A stretch of 64,000 nucleotides of DNA from Pontivivens insulae (GTDB lineage: Bacteria > Pseudomonadota > Alphaproteobacteria > Rhodobacterales > Rhodobacteraceae). The position numbers and the translations under genes were made by a program. Location of the stretch: NCBI RefSeq assembly GCF_900302495.1, contig NZ_OMKW01000003.1:620001-684000 (forward strand), read 5' to 3'. The notes beneath the pieces were generated by a model. The model saw only the letters and a program-made list of their open reading frames with translations, was not told where the DNA came from and ran no database searches. Positions 17,685 to 27,375 of this stretch are shown here, in pieces (the stretch's first letter is position 1; every line of letters starts with the position of its first letter).

Positions 17685-18542
17685 TCAGCTCGCCCCCGAC
17701 CACGCCCAATAAAGGTCACGCGCGCGGCGCGTTACCGGACCGATCTGCAACGCGCGCCCTTCGAACCCGGTCACGCCCGTGATCTTGCTGGCATTGCCGG
17801 TCATGAACATCTCGTCAGCGGCGGCTAGATCTTCAACGCTCAGGGTCGCCTCCTCGACCTGATATCCGTCTTCGGAGAGCAACGTCATGACGCGCTTGCG
17901 GGTGATGCCGGCCAGGAAGGTGCCATTGGCCGCCGGAGTTTTGACCGCCCCGTCCTTGACCATGAAGATATTGGTAGTCGCCGTTTCGGCCACGTTGCCG
18001 TCGGGATCGAGGCTGATGCAATTGTCAAAGCCGCGCGCCTGCGCATCTGCCAGCATGCGCCCGTTGTTGGGATAAAGGCAGGCCGCCTTTGCCTCGGTCA
18101 ATGCCATGTCGGGACGTGGACGCCGAAACGGGGACAGCGTCAGTCGCAAACCGCGCAATTCGGGCATCGGCATATCCTCCAGACAAAGCGCAAAGGCGCA
18201 GCTTTCCGCCTTAGCCGCAATAATCCCAGGGCCGCCTTCGCGGCTCCACATCATAGGACGAATGTAGAGGGAAGTGTCTGCGGGAAACATTGCGACACCT
18301 TCCCGCGCGAGCGTTTCGATTTGCGGCCCTTCAAGGGGAGGGGACATGCCCATCGCGCGGGCAGAGGCCGCAACCCGCGCGCAGTGCAGATCGAGATCCG
18401 GGACCACACCGTTGAAGCTCCGCGCCCCATCAAAGACGAGCGTGCCAAGCCATGTGGCATGATCAGCGGCGCCCAAAATCGGTGTATTTCCGTCATGCCA
18501 CGCGCCGTCAAACCACGTCTTGATCGCCGTTCCGATTGCCAT
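17685..18542 (-). CDS. ilvE: Branched-chain amino acid aminotransferase (class IV)
   Basis: The 285-residue class IV PLP aminotransferase carries out the last step of valine, leucine and isoleucine synthesis or the first step of their breakdown. It has R-P-M-M-W in place of the usual substrate-loop arginine segment, the PLP lysine K152 in E-A-K-A-A-C-L-Y-P-N-N, and E-T-A-T-T-N-I-F near residue 192. The start at 18542 follows GGGAGGTCAAA. D-amino acid or related class IV specificity cannot be excluded. Confidence 0.85.
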   Translation of the reverse strand: MAIGTAIKTWFDGAWHDGNTPILGAADHATWLGTLVFDGARSFNGVVPDLDLHCARVAASARAMGMSPPLEGPQIETLAREGVAMFPADTSLYIRPMMWSREGGPGIIAAKAESCAFALCLEDMPMPELRGLRLTLSPFRRPRPDMALTEAKAACLYPNNGRMLADAQARGFDNCISLDPDGNVAETATTNIFMVKDGAVKTPAANGTFLAGITRKRVMTLLSEDGYQVEEATLSVEDLAAADEMFMTGNASKITGVTGFEGRALQIGPVTRRARDLYWAWSGAS

Positions 18543-18669
18543 TTTGACCTCCCTGTCGCCGCTCATTTATGTCAGCTTGATTGACCTTACGCAGATGCAA
18601 GTGCCGTTGCAATCGGCGGGCGGGCGCTTTAACTCCCATGGCCAGAGGTAACGCAAAGGCAGGCGGTTC

Positions 18670-19632
18670 ATGAGCTGGATTTCCAACTTCACCAGACCGA
18701 TGATCAATTCCCTTTTTTCCCGCCGCGAGGTGCCGGAAAACCTGTGGAAGAAGTGCGACAATTGCGGAACGATGCTGTTCCACAGGGAACTGTCCGACGC
18801 GCTAGAAACCTGCCCGAACTGCAACCACCACATGTTCATCGCGCCGCGCGCACGGCTTGAAAGCCTGTTTGACGGCGGTTTGTTTGTGGACGTTCCGGTG
18901 CCTGAACCGATCGCGGATCCTCTGAATTTCAAGGATCAAAAGCCCTATACCAAACGTATGACCGATGCGCGCAAGACGACCGGTCGGAATGAGGCAATGG
19001 TGGTGGCCGAAGGTGACATCGGCAAAGTCAAAACGGTTGTCGCGGTCCAGGATTTCTCGTTCATGGCAGGGTCCATGGGCATGTATGTCGGCAATGCGAT
19101 CATCGCAGCGGCCAAACGTGCGGTTGAACTGAAGGCTCCGTTCATCCTGTTCTCCGCGGCGGGGGGCGCACGGATGCAGGAAGGTATTCTGAGCCTGATG
19201 CAGATGCCCCGCACGACGGTCGCTGTGAATATGGTCAAGGAAGCGGGTCTTCCCTACATCGTCGTGCTCACCCATCCGACAACGGGTGGTGTGACAGCCA
19301 GCTATGCAATGCTGGGGGATATCCAGATTGCCGAACCGAATGCGCTGATCTGTTTTGCGGGTCCGCGTGTGATCGAACAAACCATTCGTGAGAAGTTGCC
19401 CGAAGGGTTTCAGCGCGCTGAATACCTGCTGGATCACGGCATGCTCGACCGCGTCGTCCATCGAACCGAAATGCGCGATGAGCTCGCAACGATCCTGCGG
19501 CTTCTGCTCAACAAGGAGGCCCGAAGCGTCGCGGACCTGCCCTCCCCAGCGGACGAAGCCGATGCGGTATTGGAGGGCGCGGGGGTTAGCCCGGACGCCC
19601 TGCCAGCTATGCAAGATCAACCCAAGGCTTGA
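18670..19632 (+). CDS. accD: Acetyl-CoA carboxylase carboxyltransferase subunit beta
   Basis: AccD is half of the carboxyltransferase that makes malonyl-CoA for fatty acid synthesis. The 320-residue protein has the N-terminal zinc ribbon with Cys29, Cys32, Cys48 and Cys51, then the crotonase-like carboxyltransferase fold with S-A-A-G-G-A-R-M-Q-E near residue 158 and G-G-V-T-A-S-Y near 207. It is followed immediately by folC, an arrangement common in proteobacteria. Confidence 0.97.
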   Translation: MSWISNFTRPMINSLFSRREVPENLWKKCDNCGTMLFHRELSDALETCPNCNHHMFIAPRARLESLFDGGLFVDVPVPEPIADPLNFKDQKPYTKRMTDARKTTGRNEAMVVAEGDIGKVKTVVAVQDFSFMAGSMGMYVGNAIIAAAKRAVELKAPFILFSAAGGARMQEGILSLMQMPRTTVAVNMVKEAGLPYIVVLTHPTTGGVTASYAMLGDIQIAEPNALICFAGPRVIEQTIREKLPEGFQRAEYLLDHGMLDRVVHRTEMRDELATILRLLLNKEARSVADLPSPADEADAVLEGAGVSPDALPAMQDQPKA

Positions 19633-19637
19633 GCCAC

Positions 19638-20894
19638 ATGCAATCGGATGTCGTGCTGGAGCGGTTGATGACGCTCCACCCGAAGGTGATCGACCTGACG
19701 CTGGACCGTGTCTGGCGGCTGCTTGAAGCGCTTGGAAACCCGCAGGACAAACTGCCGCCGGTGATTCACATTGCGGGGACGAACGGCAAAGGCTCGACGC
19801 AAGCGATGATCCGTGCCGGATTGGAAGCCGCTGGCAAACGGGTCTGCGCCTATACCTCACCGCATCTGGCGCGGTTCAATGAACGCATTCGATTGGCCGA
19901 CGGCTTGATCTCTGAAGAGGCGCTTTTGTCGGTGCTTGAAGAGTGTGAGGCCGCGAATGGAGGCGCGCCGATTACCTATTTCGAGATCACGACCGTTGCC
20001 GCCCTGCTCGCCTTTTCACGCGATCAGGCGGACTATCTGCTGCTGGAAGTGGGGCTTGGTGGGCGGCTCGACGCCACGAATGTGATTGCTAAGCCCGCGT
20101 TGACAGCGATCACACCGGTCTCAAAGGACCATGAGCAATTTCTGGGCAACACGGTCGGCGCGATTGCGGGAGAGAAGGCGGGCATTCTCAAATCAGGCGT
20201 GACCGGGGTTATTGCCCGCCAGGTGGACGAGGCACGCGACGTGATCGAGGCGCGGGCCGAGATTGTTGGCGCGCCGTTGACCATTGCCGGACAGGATTGG
20301 GACGCGCATGAAGATCACGGGCGCATGGTCTTCTTTGACGAAAACGGCCTGTTCGACCTGCCTCTGCCCAATCTGATCGGAGCACATCAGGTACAGAATG
20401 CAGGCACGGCCGTGGCCGCATTGCGCGTGCTGGGCTTTGATGAAGCTGCCTGCGTCGCCGCCGTCAGTAAGGCGGAATGGCCTGCGCGGATGCAGCGCCT
20501 GCGCATGGGGCCTCTGGTCGACGCCGCAGCGGACCGGGACCTTTGGCTGGATGGCGGGCACAATGCAGCCGCCGGACATGCCCTCGCCGAAGCGCTTGGG
20601 CGCTTGCCTGATCGCCCGTTGCACTTGATCTGCGGCATGCTGAACACGAAAGACGTGCGAGGCTATTTGACACCGCTCGCGGCCCGTGCCGAACACCTGC
20701 ACGCTGTCTCAATTCCCGGGGAGGCGAATACGCTGAGCGCCGCAGAGACAGCGGCCGCAGCACAGGATGTGGGCCTGAAGGCTTCCGAGGCCGCCGATGT
20801 CGCCGCCGCGATTGCGGCAACACCTCAGGATTGCCGCATCCTTATCTGCGGATCGCTCTATCTGGCCGGGCGCATTCTGCAAACGGAAAGCTGA
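19638..20894 (+). CDS. folC: Bifunctional folylpolyglutamate / dihydrofolate synthase
   Basis: FolC adds glutamate to dihydropteroate and to folates. The 418-residue protein has the ATP-binding G-T-N-G-K-G-S-T near residue 46, Y-T-S-P-H-L near 72, E-V-G-L-G-G-R-L-D-A-T-N near 138 and the late D-G-G-H-N near 306. The ATG at 19638 lies five bases after the accD stop; a TTG at 19629 overlapping accD is the alternative. It is probably co-transcribed with accD. Confidence 0.95.
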   Translation: MQSDVVLERLMTLHPKVIDLTLDRVWRLLEALGNPQDKLPPVIHIAGTNGKGSTQAMIRAGLEAAGKRVCAYTSPHLARFNERIRLADGLISEEALLSVLEECEAANGGAPITYFEITTVAALLAFSRDQADYLLLEVGLGGRLDATNVIAKPALTAITPVSKDHEQFLGNTVGAIAGEKAGILKSGVTGVIARQVDEARDVIEARAEIVGAPLTIAGQDWDAHEDHGRMVFFDENGLFDLPLPNLIGAHQVQNAGTAVAALRVLGFDEAACVAAVSKAEWPARMQRLRMGPLVDAAADRDLWLDGGHNAAAGHALAEALGRLPDRPLHLICGMLNTKDVRGYLTPLAARAEHLHAVSIPGEANTLSAAETAAAAQDVGLKASEAADVAAAIAATPQDCRILICGSLYLAGRILQTES

Positions 20895-20956
20895 CGTCAG
20901 GAATTTTCCCACCGAAAAATCTTCCCCCGCAGCGTCGGAATGGTTAAGTCGCTTCC

Positions 20957-21799
20957 ATGCTCGATCAGGATGAAATTCACCCGCTCTTCCACGGTGCGCC
21001 CGACACCGTCTCGTTTCGCAAACTGCGCAAGCGTCTGGTGCGCGAAACGCGGGAGGCGATTGAGCAATATGGCATGGTGGGCGCTCCTGGCGAACGCTGG
21101 TTGGTCTGCCTTTCCGGCGGCAAGGACAGCTATACGCTGCTCGCCATTCTGCATGAGCTGAAATGGCGTGGGTTGCTGAATGTCGATCTGCTGGCCTGCA
21201 ATCTGGATCAGGGCCAGCCGAATTTTCCGGCAACCGTCCTGCCGGAGTTTCTGGAGCGGATGGGCGTCGAGCACCGCATCGAGTATCAGGACACCTATTC
21301 CATCGTCATCGACAAGGTGGCGCCAGGCCGGACGATGTGCGCGATGTGCTCTCGTCTGAGGCGCGGCAACCTCTATCGCATTGCGCGGGAAGAGGGATGT
21401 TCCACCGTCGTCCTGGGACATCACCGCGACGACCTGCTGGAGACGTTCTTCATGAACCTGTTTCATGGAGGGCGGCTGGCCACCATGCCGCCGCGCCTGT
21501 TGAACGATGAAGGCGATCTGACGTTGTGCCGCCCGCTTGCCTTGGTTGCAGAGGCCGATTGCGAGGCATTTGCAACCGCAATGAACTATCCAATCATCCC
21601 TTGTGATCTGTGCGGCAGCCAGGACGGCCTGCAACGCCAGCAGGTCAAACGGATGCTGGACGAGTGGGAGAAGAACTCCCCCGGTCGGCGTGGCGTCATC
21701 TTTCGGGCGCTGATGCACGCCCGTCCCAGCCACCTTGCTGACCCGAAACTGTTCGACTTTGCCGGGCTAATGGCCACGGCGCAGGGGGAATCCCCTTGA
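20957..21799 (+). CDS. ttcA: tRNA 2-thiocytidine(32) synthetase TtcA
   Basis: TtcA thiolates cytidine 32 of certain tRNAs using ATP and an iron-sulfur cluster. The 280-residue protein has the PP-loop S-G-G-K-D-S at residues 53-58, the cluster cysteines C128-x-x-C131, and a third Cys in the C-D-L-C-G-S segment near residue 220. The length is normal. It lies 73 bp upstream of yidC on the same strand. Confidence 0.95.
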   Translation: MLDQDEIHPLFHGAPDTVSFRKLRKRLVRETREAIEQYGMVGAPGERWLVCLSGGKDSYTLLAILHELKWRGLLNVDLLACNLDQGQPNFPATVLPEFLERMGVEHRIEYQDTYSIVIDKVAPGRTMCAMCSRLRRGNLYRIAREEGCSTVVLGHHRDDLLETFFMNLFHGGRLATMPPRLLNDEGDLTLCRPLALVAEADCEAFATAMNYPIIPCDLCGSQDGLQRQQVKRMLDEWEKNSPGRRGVIFRALMHARPSHLADPKLFDFAGLMATAQGESP

Positions 21800-21872
21800 C
21801 CTTTGGGCCACTGCCATATTGAAAACCGCAAACCGTCCGACCATCCGAGCCGCTTGAAGGGCCTTATTCCGC

Positions 21873-23681
21873 ATGAACGACGACAATCGCAATTTGCTTC
21901 TCGCCTCCGCGCTCAGTTTTCTGGTTCTGATCGTTTGGTTCGTTCTGTTCCCGGCGCCGACGCCGCAGACGACAGAGCAGTTGGAAACGCAACAGGAATT
22001 GCTGGGCGACGTGACCGACGGCACACCGCCCGTCGCCGCGACAGAAGCCGCTCCGGCCGCCCCATTGATGCGGGATGACGCGCTGGCACAGTTTGACCGG
22101 ATTGAGATTGCGACGCCCCGCTTGACGGGTTCGCTGTCGCTGACCGGTGGCCGTCTGGATGACCTGCATCTGACTGACTACCGCGAGACACTGGATCCTG
22201 AGAGTGACACCGTCATCCTGCTCAATCCTCGTGGCGCCGAGCAGGCCTATTTCGCACAACACGGCTGGGCACCGGCAGGCGGACTTCCGGCAGAGCAGGT
22301 TCCGGGTGCGGCAACACAGTGGCAGGTGGAAAGCGGTGACGTTCTGACGCCCGAGAGCCCCGTCACGCTGGTTTGGGACAATGGCGCTGGCTTGATCTTC
22401 CGGAAGACATTCTCAGTCGATGAGGACTACATGTTCGTGGTCGAGCAGGAGGTTGAAAACACCACCGATGCAGCCGTCTCGATGTACCCCTATGGCATCA
22501 TCACCCGCTTGGGAGAGCCGGAAACCATCGGCTTTTACATCCTGCATGAGGGCGTCGTACGTGAGAATGACGGTGAGATCGCAGAGATCGACTATGACGA
22601 TATGACCGATTTCGACTTTGTCGCGCTCGAACGTGGCAATGTCGAATATGTTGACGTGGAAAACGCCGGTTGGATCGGGTTCACCGACAAATACTGGATG
22701 ACCACACTGATCCCGGAGGAAGGCGGCTTCACCACCGTCGCCAAATACTCGGATACACGCCAAGCCTATCAGACAGAAGTGCGCATGCCTGTTGTGTCGG
22801 TCGAGGCTGGCGCCACGGCCGACAGCACCACGCGCCTGTTTGCCGGTGCGAAGGAGCGAGAGCTTCTAACCCGCTATGAAGAAGAATTGCAGATCGAGCG
22901 CTTTGTCGACTCCATTGACTGGGGCTGGTTCTGGTTCCTCACGAAGCCGATCCACTGGCTTTTGGCCGTGTTTAATGGCGTCATCGGCAATTTCGGCGTG
23001 TCCATCATCATGCTGACCTTGTTCATCAAGGCGCTGCTGTTCCCGCTGGCCTACAAATCCTACGTCTCGATGTCGAAGATGAAGAAGCTGCAGCCGCAGA
23101 TGGAGGCCATCAAGGAAAAGGTCGGTGACGACCGCGAGGCGATGCAAAAGCAGATGATGGAGCTTTATCGCAAGGAGAAGGTGAACCCGGCTGCCGGCTG
23201 CCTTCCGATCCTGGCGCAGATCCCGATCTTCTTCTCGCTCTACAAGGTGCTGTTCGTTGCCATCGAAATGCGTCAGGCACCTTTCTTTGGCTGGATTCAG
23301 GATCTCTCCGCACCTGATCCGACCTCGTGGATGAACCTGTTCGGCCTGTTGCCGTGGGGCTCTCCCGATCCGGCATCGCTGTTTGCGATCCTGTCGATTG
23401 GTGTCTGGCCGATCCTGATGGGGATCACGATGTGGCTTCAGCAAAAGCTGAACCCCGCGCCCACCGACCCAACGCAGGCCATGATCTTTGCATGGTTGCC
23501 CATCGTGTTCATGTTCATGCTGGGCGGTTTCGCTGCGGGCCTTGTCATCTACTGGGTTGCCAACAACACGATCACGTTCATCCAGCAGTACCTGATCATG
23601 CGCAGTCAGGGGGTCGAGGTTGATTTCCTTGGGAACATCAAGTCGACCTTCAAGCGCAAGGATGGGAAGACCGCGGAATGA
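21873..23681 (+). CDS. yidC: Membrane protein insertase YidC
   Basis: YidC inserts proteins into the inner membrane alone or with SecYEG. The 602-residue protein has the N-terminal helix (residues 10-28), a large periplasmic beta-sandwich domain (about 60-350), and the conserved C-terminal helices starting with W-F-L-T-K-P-I-H-W-L. These include N-P-A-A-G-C-L-P-I-L-A-Q-I-P-I-F, with helices near 355-380, 430-455, 490-515 and 535-560. The stop overlaps the following MOSC gene by four bases. The rpmH-rnpA genes that often precede yidC are absent; ttcA occupies that place. Confidence 0.97.
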   Translation: MNDDNRNLLLASALSFLVLIVWFVLFPAPTPQTTEQLETQQELLGDVTDGTPPVAATEAAPAAPLMRDDALAQFDRIEIATPRLTGSLSLTGGRLDDLHLTDYRETLDPESDTVILLNPRGAEQAYFAQHGWAPAGGLPAEQVPGAATQWQVESGDVLTPESPVTLVWDNGAGLIFRKTFSVDEDYMFVVEQEVENTTDAAVSMYPYGIITRLGEPETIGFYILHEGVVRENDGEIAEIDYDDMTDFDFVALERGNVEYVDVENAGWIGFTDKYWMTTLIPEEGGFTTVAKYSDTRQAYQTEVRMPVVSVEAGATADSTTRLFAGAKERELLTRYEEELQIERFVDSIDWGWFWFLTKPIHWLLAVFNGVIGNFGVSIIMLTLFIKALLFPLAYKSYVSMSKMKKLQPQMEAIKEKVGDDREAMQKQMMELYRKEKVNPAAGCLPILAQIPIFFSLYKVLFVAIEMRQAPFFGWIQDLSAPDPTSWMNLFGLLPWGSPDPASLFAILSIGVWPILMGITMWLQQKLNPAPTDPTQAMIFAWLPIVFMFMLGGFAAGLVIYWVANNTITFIQQYLIMRSQGVEVDFLGNIKSTFKRKDGKTAE

Positions 23682-24412
23682 TCACGGTTTCCAACCTCTG
23701 GCGGTACCCCGTCAAAGGGGTTGGGACCGAACCGCTGGGCAGTGTTGTCTTGCGCGAGGGGCAATGCCTGCCCGGTGATCGCGCTTTTGCCATCGCACAA
23801 GACGGCGCAACCACAAATGGCGAGTGGGCGCCGTGTATGAATTTCGTGCGCGGTGCGAAGGCCGGAACACTGATGGCGATCGAGGCGCAGAGCGCGGGTG
23901 AAAGCCTGACATTCACGCATCCTGATCGCCCCGCGCTGACCGTTCAATTGCCCGCAGATGGGCAGGCGCTGATCGATTGGATCGCGCCGCTTTATCCTGA
24001 AAACCGCCCTGCGCCTGTTCGCGTCGTGACGGCGACGGAGCAGGGCATGACGGATGCGCCGTTCCCCTCAATCTCGATCCTATCCAACACCTCTCGGACG
24101 ATCCTGTCGCAACGTGCGGGCCGTCCGCTCGACCAACGGCGGTTCCGTGGGAACATCTGGCTCGACGGGATGGACCCCTGGCAGGAATGGGAGTGGATCG
24201 GCAAAAACCTTCGGATCGGCGGAGCCGTCCTGGAGGTGCGCGAGCGGAACACGCGTTGCCGTGCCACCCACGCGGACCCAATGACAGGCAAGGACGACGT
24301 CAACGTGCTCTCTGTGCTCGAACAAGGCTGGGATCATCGCGATTTTGGCGTTTACGCTGTCTGTGTCCAGGGTGGCGAGATTGCCGTCGGCGACGTGGTG
24401 ACCGTCCTGTGA
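23678..24412 (+). CDS. MOSC domain protein (mARC-like)
   Basis: The 244-residue protein has an N-terminal beta-barrel (S-N-L-W-R-Y-P-V-K-G) and a C-terminal MOSC domain with the conserved cysteine in N-T-R-C-R-A-T-H-A-D-P near residue 195. MOSC proteins bind the molybdenum cofactor; the mARC type reduces N-hydroxylated compounds. It is tightly linked to yidC by a four-base overlap and to the next gene by another. Confidence 0.85.
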   Translation: MITVSNLWRYPVKGVGTEPLGSVVLREGQCLPGDRAFAIAQDGATTNGEWAPCMNFVRGAKAGTLMAIEAQSAGESLTFTHPDRPALTVQLPADGQALIDWIAPLYPENRPAPVRVVTATEQGMTDAPFPSISILSNTSRTILSQRAGRPLDQRRFRGNIWLDGMDPWQEWEWIGKNLRIGGAVLEVRERNTRCRATHADPMTGKDDVNVLSVLEQGWDHRDFGVYAVCVQGGEIAVGDVVTVL

Positions 24413-25053
24413 GCAACGGACCGAACCCCGATACGCTTCATCCAATGCCGCAGTACAAGGGCACAACATTTCTGCGACCGCTGGCGGAGGGACGCACGAA
24501 TGTCGAAGTGGGGGCGTTTACCTATTACGATGACCGCGACGAGACAGAGGATTTCTTTGATCGCAACGTCCTGCACCATTTCGACTTCATTGGTGATCGC
24601 CTGCACATCGGCCCGTTTTGCGCGCTCGCCTATGGTGTTCAGATCCATATGAACGGCGGCACCCATGCGATGGATGGGTTTTCGACATTTCCCTTCAACA
24701 TCTTTGCAAATGGGTGGGAGACCGGGTTCGACCCGGCAACCTGGCAGGCCGTGCACAAGGGCGACACCGTCATCGGGGCCGATGTCTGGATTGGCACCGA
24801 AGCCAAACTGATGCCCGGCGTCACGATCGGCGCTGGCGCAATCATCGCCGCGCATTCCGTAGTTACCCGCGATGTGGCGCCCTATGCGGTCGTGGCCGGC
24901 AACCCAGCCCGCGAGGTCAAGCGCCGCTTCGATCAGCCGACCATCGAAGCGCTGCTGGACATCGCGTGGTGGCATTGGCCTGTTGAGAAGATCTCCCGCA
25001 ACCTCAATGCAATCCGCGGAGCCGATCTCGACGCCTTGAAATCGGCGGATTGA
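24409..25053 (+). CDS. CatB/Vat-type left-handed beta-helix acetyltransferase
   Basis: The 214-residue protein is a hexapeptide-repeat O-acetyltransferase of the xenobiotic (CatB/Vat) type. It shows V-G-A-F-T-Y-Y-D-D near residue 38, I-G-P-F-C-A-L-A near 69, N-G-G-T-H-A-M-D-G-F with the catalytic-type His near 83, and I-G-A-D-V-W-I-G and I-G-A-G-A-I-I-A coils. I chose the GTG at 24409, overlapping the MOSC stop, because the family usually starts with G-P-x-P-x-x-x-H-P-M; the ATG at 24445 is the alternative. Members modify streptogramins or chloramphenicol, but most chromosomal ones have unknown substrates. Confidence 0.78.
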   Translation: MSNGPNPDTLHPMPQYKGTTFLRPLAEGRTNVEVGAFTYYDDRDETEDFFDRNVLHHFDFIGDRLHIGPFCALAYGVQIHMNGGTHAMDGFSTFPFNIFANGWETGFDPATWQAVHKGDTVIGADVWIGTEAKLMPGVTIGAGAIIAAHSVVTRDVAPYAVVAGNPAREVKRRFDQPTIEALLDIAWWHWPVEKISRNLNAIRGADLDALKSAD

Positions 25054-25064
25054 TCTGGCCCTTT

Positions 25065-25144
25065 TCACTTTCTTCAAGTATCCCCGCCGGAGGCGCAAGC
25101 GGCCTGCACACCGTGCCTCCGGCGGGGATATTTTGAGAAAGTGA
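25065..25144. repeat. 30-bp-arm inverted repeat before engB
   Basis: Arms 25065-25094 and 25115-25144 match at 27 of 30 positions around a 20-base loop. The inner 16 bases (TATCCCCGCCGGAGGC) are identical. The structure starts 11 bp after the acetyltransferase stop and ends seven bases before the engB ATG, covering the only purine-rich stretch (GAGAAAG) that could serve as ribosome site. The same core recurs at 59264-59282. Confidence 0.75.
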
Positions 25145-25150
25145 AAGCCC

Positions 25151-25798
25151 ATGACACCTCAATTTCCCATCGTTGAGCCTCTTGATGAGGACGCGATCCG
25201 CAAAGGGCGTTCCCTGTTTCTTGGGCCTTGCGACTTCTTGAAAGGCGTTGTGGCCATGGACGGCCTTCCGCCTGCGGACCGGGTAGAGTTCTGTTTTGCC
25301 GGGCGCTCGAATGTTGGCAAGTCGAGCCTGATCAATGCGCTGACAGGGCGCAAGGCGCTCGCGCGGACCTCAAACACACCCGGTCGGACACAGGAGATCA
25401 ACTTCTTTGAACTGGGCGAGACGCATTACATGGTCGATCTGCCCGGCTATGGTTATGCTGAGGCCCCTGTGGCGGTCGTCGAGAAATGGCAGCGCCTTCT
25501 CAAGAACTACCTGCAAGGTCGTGTCACGTTGCGCCGCGTCTTCCTGCTGATCGACGGACGGCACGGGGCCAAGGCCGTGGATGAGGAGATCATGGCCCTG
25601 CTCGACCGTGCGGCGGTGCCATTTCAGACGGTGCTCACCAAGCTCGATAAATTGAAGAAAAGCGATATTGAAACTTCACTTGAGAAGACCCGTAAGGTGC
25701 TTGCAAAACATCCAACCGCCTATCCCGCCATCGTGCTGACATCCTCGGCCAAGGGTGAAGGTGTCGAGACTTTGCGCGGGGTCATTGCCGGGCTATGA
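25151..25798 (+). CDS. engB: Ribosome biogenesis GTPase EngB (YihA/YsxC)
   Basis: EngB is an essential GTPase for large ribosomal subunit assembly. The 215-residue product has G1 G-R-S-N-V-G-K-S-S near residue 52, a G2 threonine region T-S-N-T-P-G-R-T, G3 D-L-P-G-Y-G near 95, G4 T-K-L-D near 160 and a G5-like S-S-A near 198. A long inverted repeat reaches to within seven bases of its start, so translation may be structure-controlled. Its stop overlaps a possible argB start. Confidence 0.95.
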   Translation: MTPQFPIVEPLDEDAIRKGRSLFLGPCDFLKGVVAMDGLPPADRVEFCFAGRSNVGKSSLINALTGRKALARTSNTPGRTQEINFFELGETHYMVDLPGYGYAEAPVAVVEKWQRLLKNYLQGRVTLRRVFLLIDGRHGAKAVDEEIMALLDRAAVPFQTVLTKLDKLKKSDIETSLEKTRKVLAKHPTAYPAIVLTSSAKGEGVETLRGVIAGL

Positions 25799-25824
25799 AG
25801 CTTTCAGATCTTACGGGGGACGAC

Positions 25825-26727
25825 ATGGAAAAATCCGCAGCCATGAAGCGGGACTGGCTGGCCACGGCCCGCACGCTGAGCGAAGCCCTGCCCTATCTTC
25901 AGCGCTATGACGGTGCGACGGTCGTTGTGAAGTTTGGTGGCCACGCGATGTCAGACGACGCAGCAATGGAGCGGTTCGCACGCGACATCGTGTTGATGAA
26001 GCAGTGCAACGTCCACCCGGTTGTCGTTCATGGCGGCGGCCCACAGATCAATCAGATGCTGGACCGTCTGGCGATCAAGTCGGACTTCATCGACGGCAAG
26101 CGCGTCACCGACAAGGCGACGGTCGAAGTGGTCGAGATGGTTCTGGCTGGCAAGATCAACAAGCAGATCGTACAAGCCATCAACGATCAGGGCGGCCGTG
26201 CGGTTGGATTGTCCGGCAAGGATGCAAAGCTGATCGTGTGTGAGAAAGCGACCAAGACGAAGCGTGACCCCGACAGCAATATCGAACAGGTCCTTGATCT
26301 CGGCTTCGTGGGTCAACCGGTCGAGGTGAACCCGGAGGTGCTGCATACCTTCGTCGCATCCGATTTCATTCCCGTAGTGGCCCCCATCGGCATGGGACGC
26401 AAGGGAGAGACCTATAATATCAACGGCGACACCGCCGCTGGTGCGATTGCAGGCGCGATGAAGGCAGATCGGCTTTTGTTGCTGACCGATGTCGCTGGTG
26501 TGAAGGACGCAGATGGCGATGTCGTCACGCAGCTGTCCCCCGAACATGTGCGCAGGCTGACGGACGAGGGTGTGATCGGCGGTGGGATGATCCCCAAAAC
26601 CGAAACCGCCCTTGATGCCATCACTGCAGGTGTCGGCGCCGTCGTCATCCTGGATGGTCGCGCGCCGCATGCCTGCTTGCTGGAGCTCTTTACCGAGCAC
26701 GGCGCCGGTACGCTGATTATTCCATGA
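25825..26727 (+). CDS. argB: Acetylglutamate kinase
   Basis: ArgB phosphorylates N-acetylglutamate in arginine synthesis. The 300-residue protein has V-V-K-F-G-G-H-A-M near residue 38, V-H-G-G-G-P-Q-I-N near 70, the N-I-N-G-D segment near 198 and G-G-M-I-P-K near 254. The start at 25825 has GGGGGA at proper distance; an ATG at 25795 overlapping the engB stop lacks one. The N-terminal Y-L-Q-R-Y helix is like that of arginine-sensitive enzymes, so feedback inhibition is likely. Confidence 0.96.
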   Translation: MEKSAAMKRDWLATARTLSEALPYLQRYDGATVVVKFGGHAMSDDAAMERFARDIVLMKQCNVHPVVVHGGGPQINQMLDRLAIKSDFIDGKRVTDKATVEVVEMVLAGKINKQIVQAINDQGGRAVGLSGKDAKLIVCEKATKTKRDPDSNIEQVLDLGFVGQPVEVNPEVLHTFVASDFIPVVAPIGMGRKGETYNINGDTAAGAIAGAMKADRLLLLTDVAGVKDADGDVVTQLSPEHVRRLTDEGVIGGGMIPKTETALDAITAGVGAVVILDGRAPHACLLELFTEHGAGTLIIP

Positions 26728-27344
26728 CATTGGAAGAGGCTCTGGCGGCGGAGGCGCTGCTGGTATTGGGAGGCGTTGCGGAAGCCGACAGTACGCTCTT
26801 GCTGATCGCTCCGGACACGCGACGCTTCTGGTCTCACCTGACGGCCAGTCCTGAGGGGAGGGACGGCGCGCCAGACCGCGTGGATCGGTGGTCAACCCGC
26901 GTCTTGGGCTCAATCGCAGAGAGCTATGGTGCGCAAGCCATCTTTCCTTTCGGCGGGCCACCCTACCATCCGTTTCTGGCATGGGCGCAGCAGTCAGGTC
27001 GTGTCTTTCAATCTCCCATTGGTCCACTGGTGAGTGCTGACATGGGGTTGTGGGTCTCGTTCCGGGGCGCTTTGCGACTGCCGGGTCGGCACAGTTTTCC
27101 AGCTCCCGCAGCGCATCCTTGCCCCACCTGTGCGCAGCCCTGCCGTTCGGCCTGCCCGGTGGATGCATTCGCTGCCGGGACATACGATTTCGAGGCGTGC
27201 CGCGCTCATATCGGGTCTCCGCACGGCGCTGAGTGCCTGACCGGATGTCTTGCGCGCAAGGCCTGCCCGGTCGGTCGCGAATTCACATTGCCTCACGAGC
27301 AGGCGATGCATCACATGGCCTCGTTTCGCGGCCTTAAGCCTTGA
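26724..27344 (+). CDS. Ferredoxin-like 4Fe-4S protein
   Basis: The 206-residue protein has a soluble N-terminal domain and a C-terminal bis-cluster region. Cysteines are grouped as [13 protein letters not shown] near residues 133-145 and [12 protein letters not shown] near 172-183. It resembles the iron-sulfur part of epoxyqueuosine reductase, but it is far too short and lacks the cobalamin domain. It overlaps argB by four bases. Its redox partner is unknown. Confidence 0.7.
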   Translation: MTLEEALAAEALLVLGGVAEADSTLLLIAPDTRRFWSHLTASPEGRDGAPDRVDRWSTRVLGSIAESYGAQAIFPFGGPPYHPFLAWAQQSGRVFQSPIGPLVSADMGLWVSFRGALRLPGRHSFPAPAAHPCPTCAQPCRSACPVDAFAAGTYDFEACRAHIGSPHGAECLTGCLARKACPVGREFTLPHEQAMHHMASFRGLKP

Positions 27345-27375
27345 TTGTGACAGACAAAAGAAGCGCTAATTCGAT

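Noticed and set aside
26724-27344. Truncated epoxyqueuosine reductase (queG) pseudogene
   Set aside because: The iron-sulfur part looks similar, but the gene is intact, tightly coupled to argB, and its N-terminal domain does not look like a decayed cobalamin domain.
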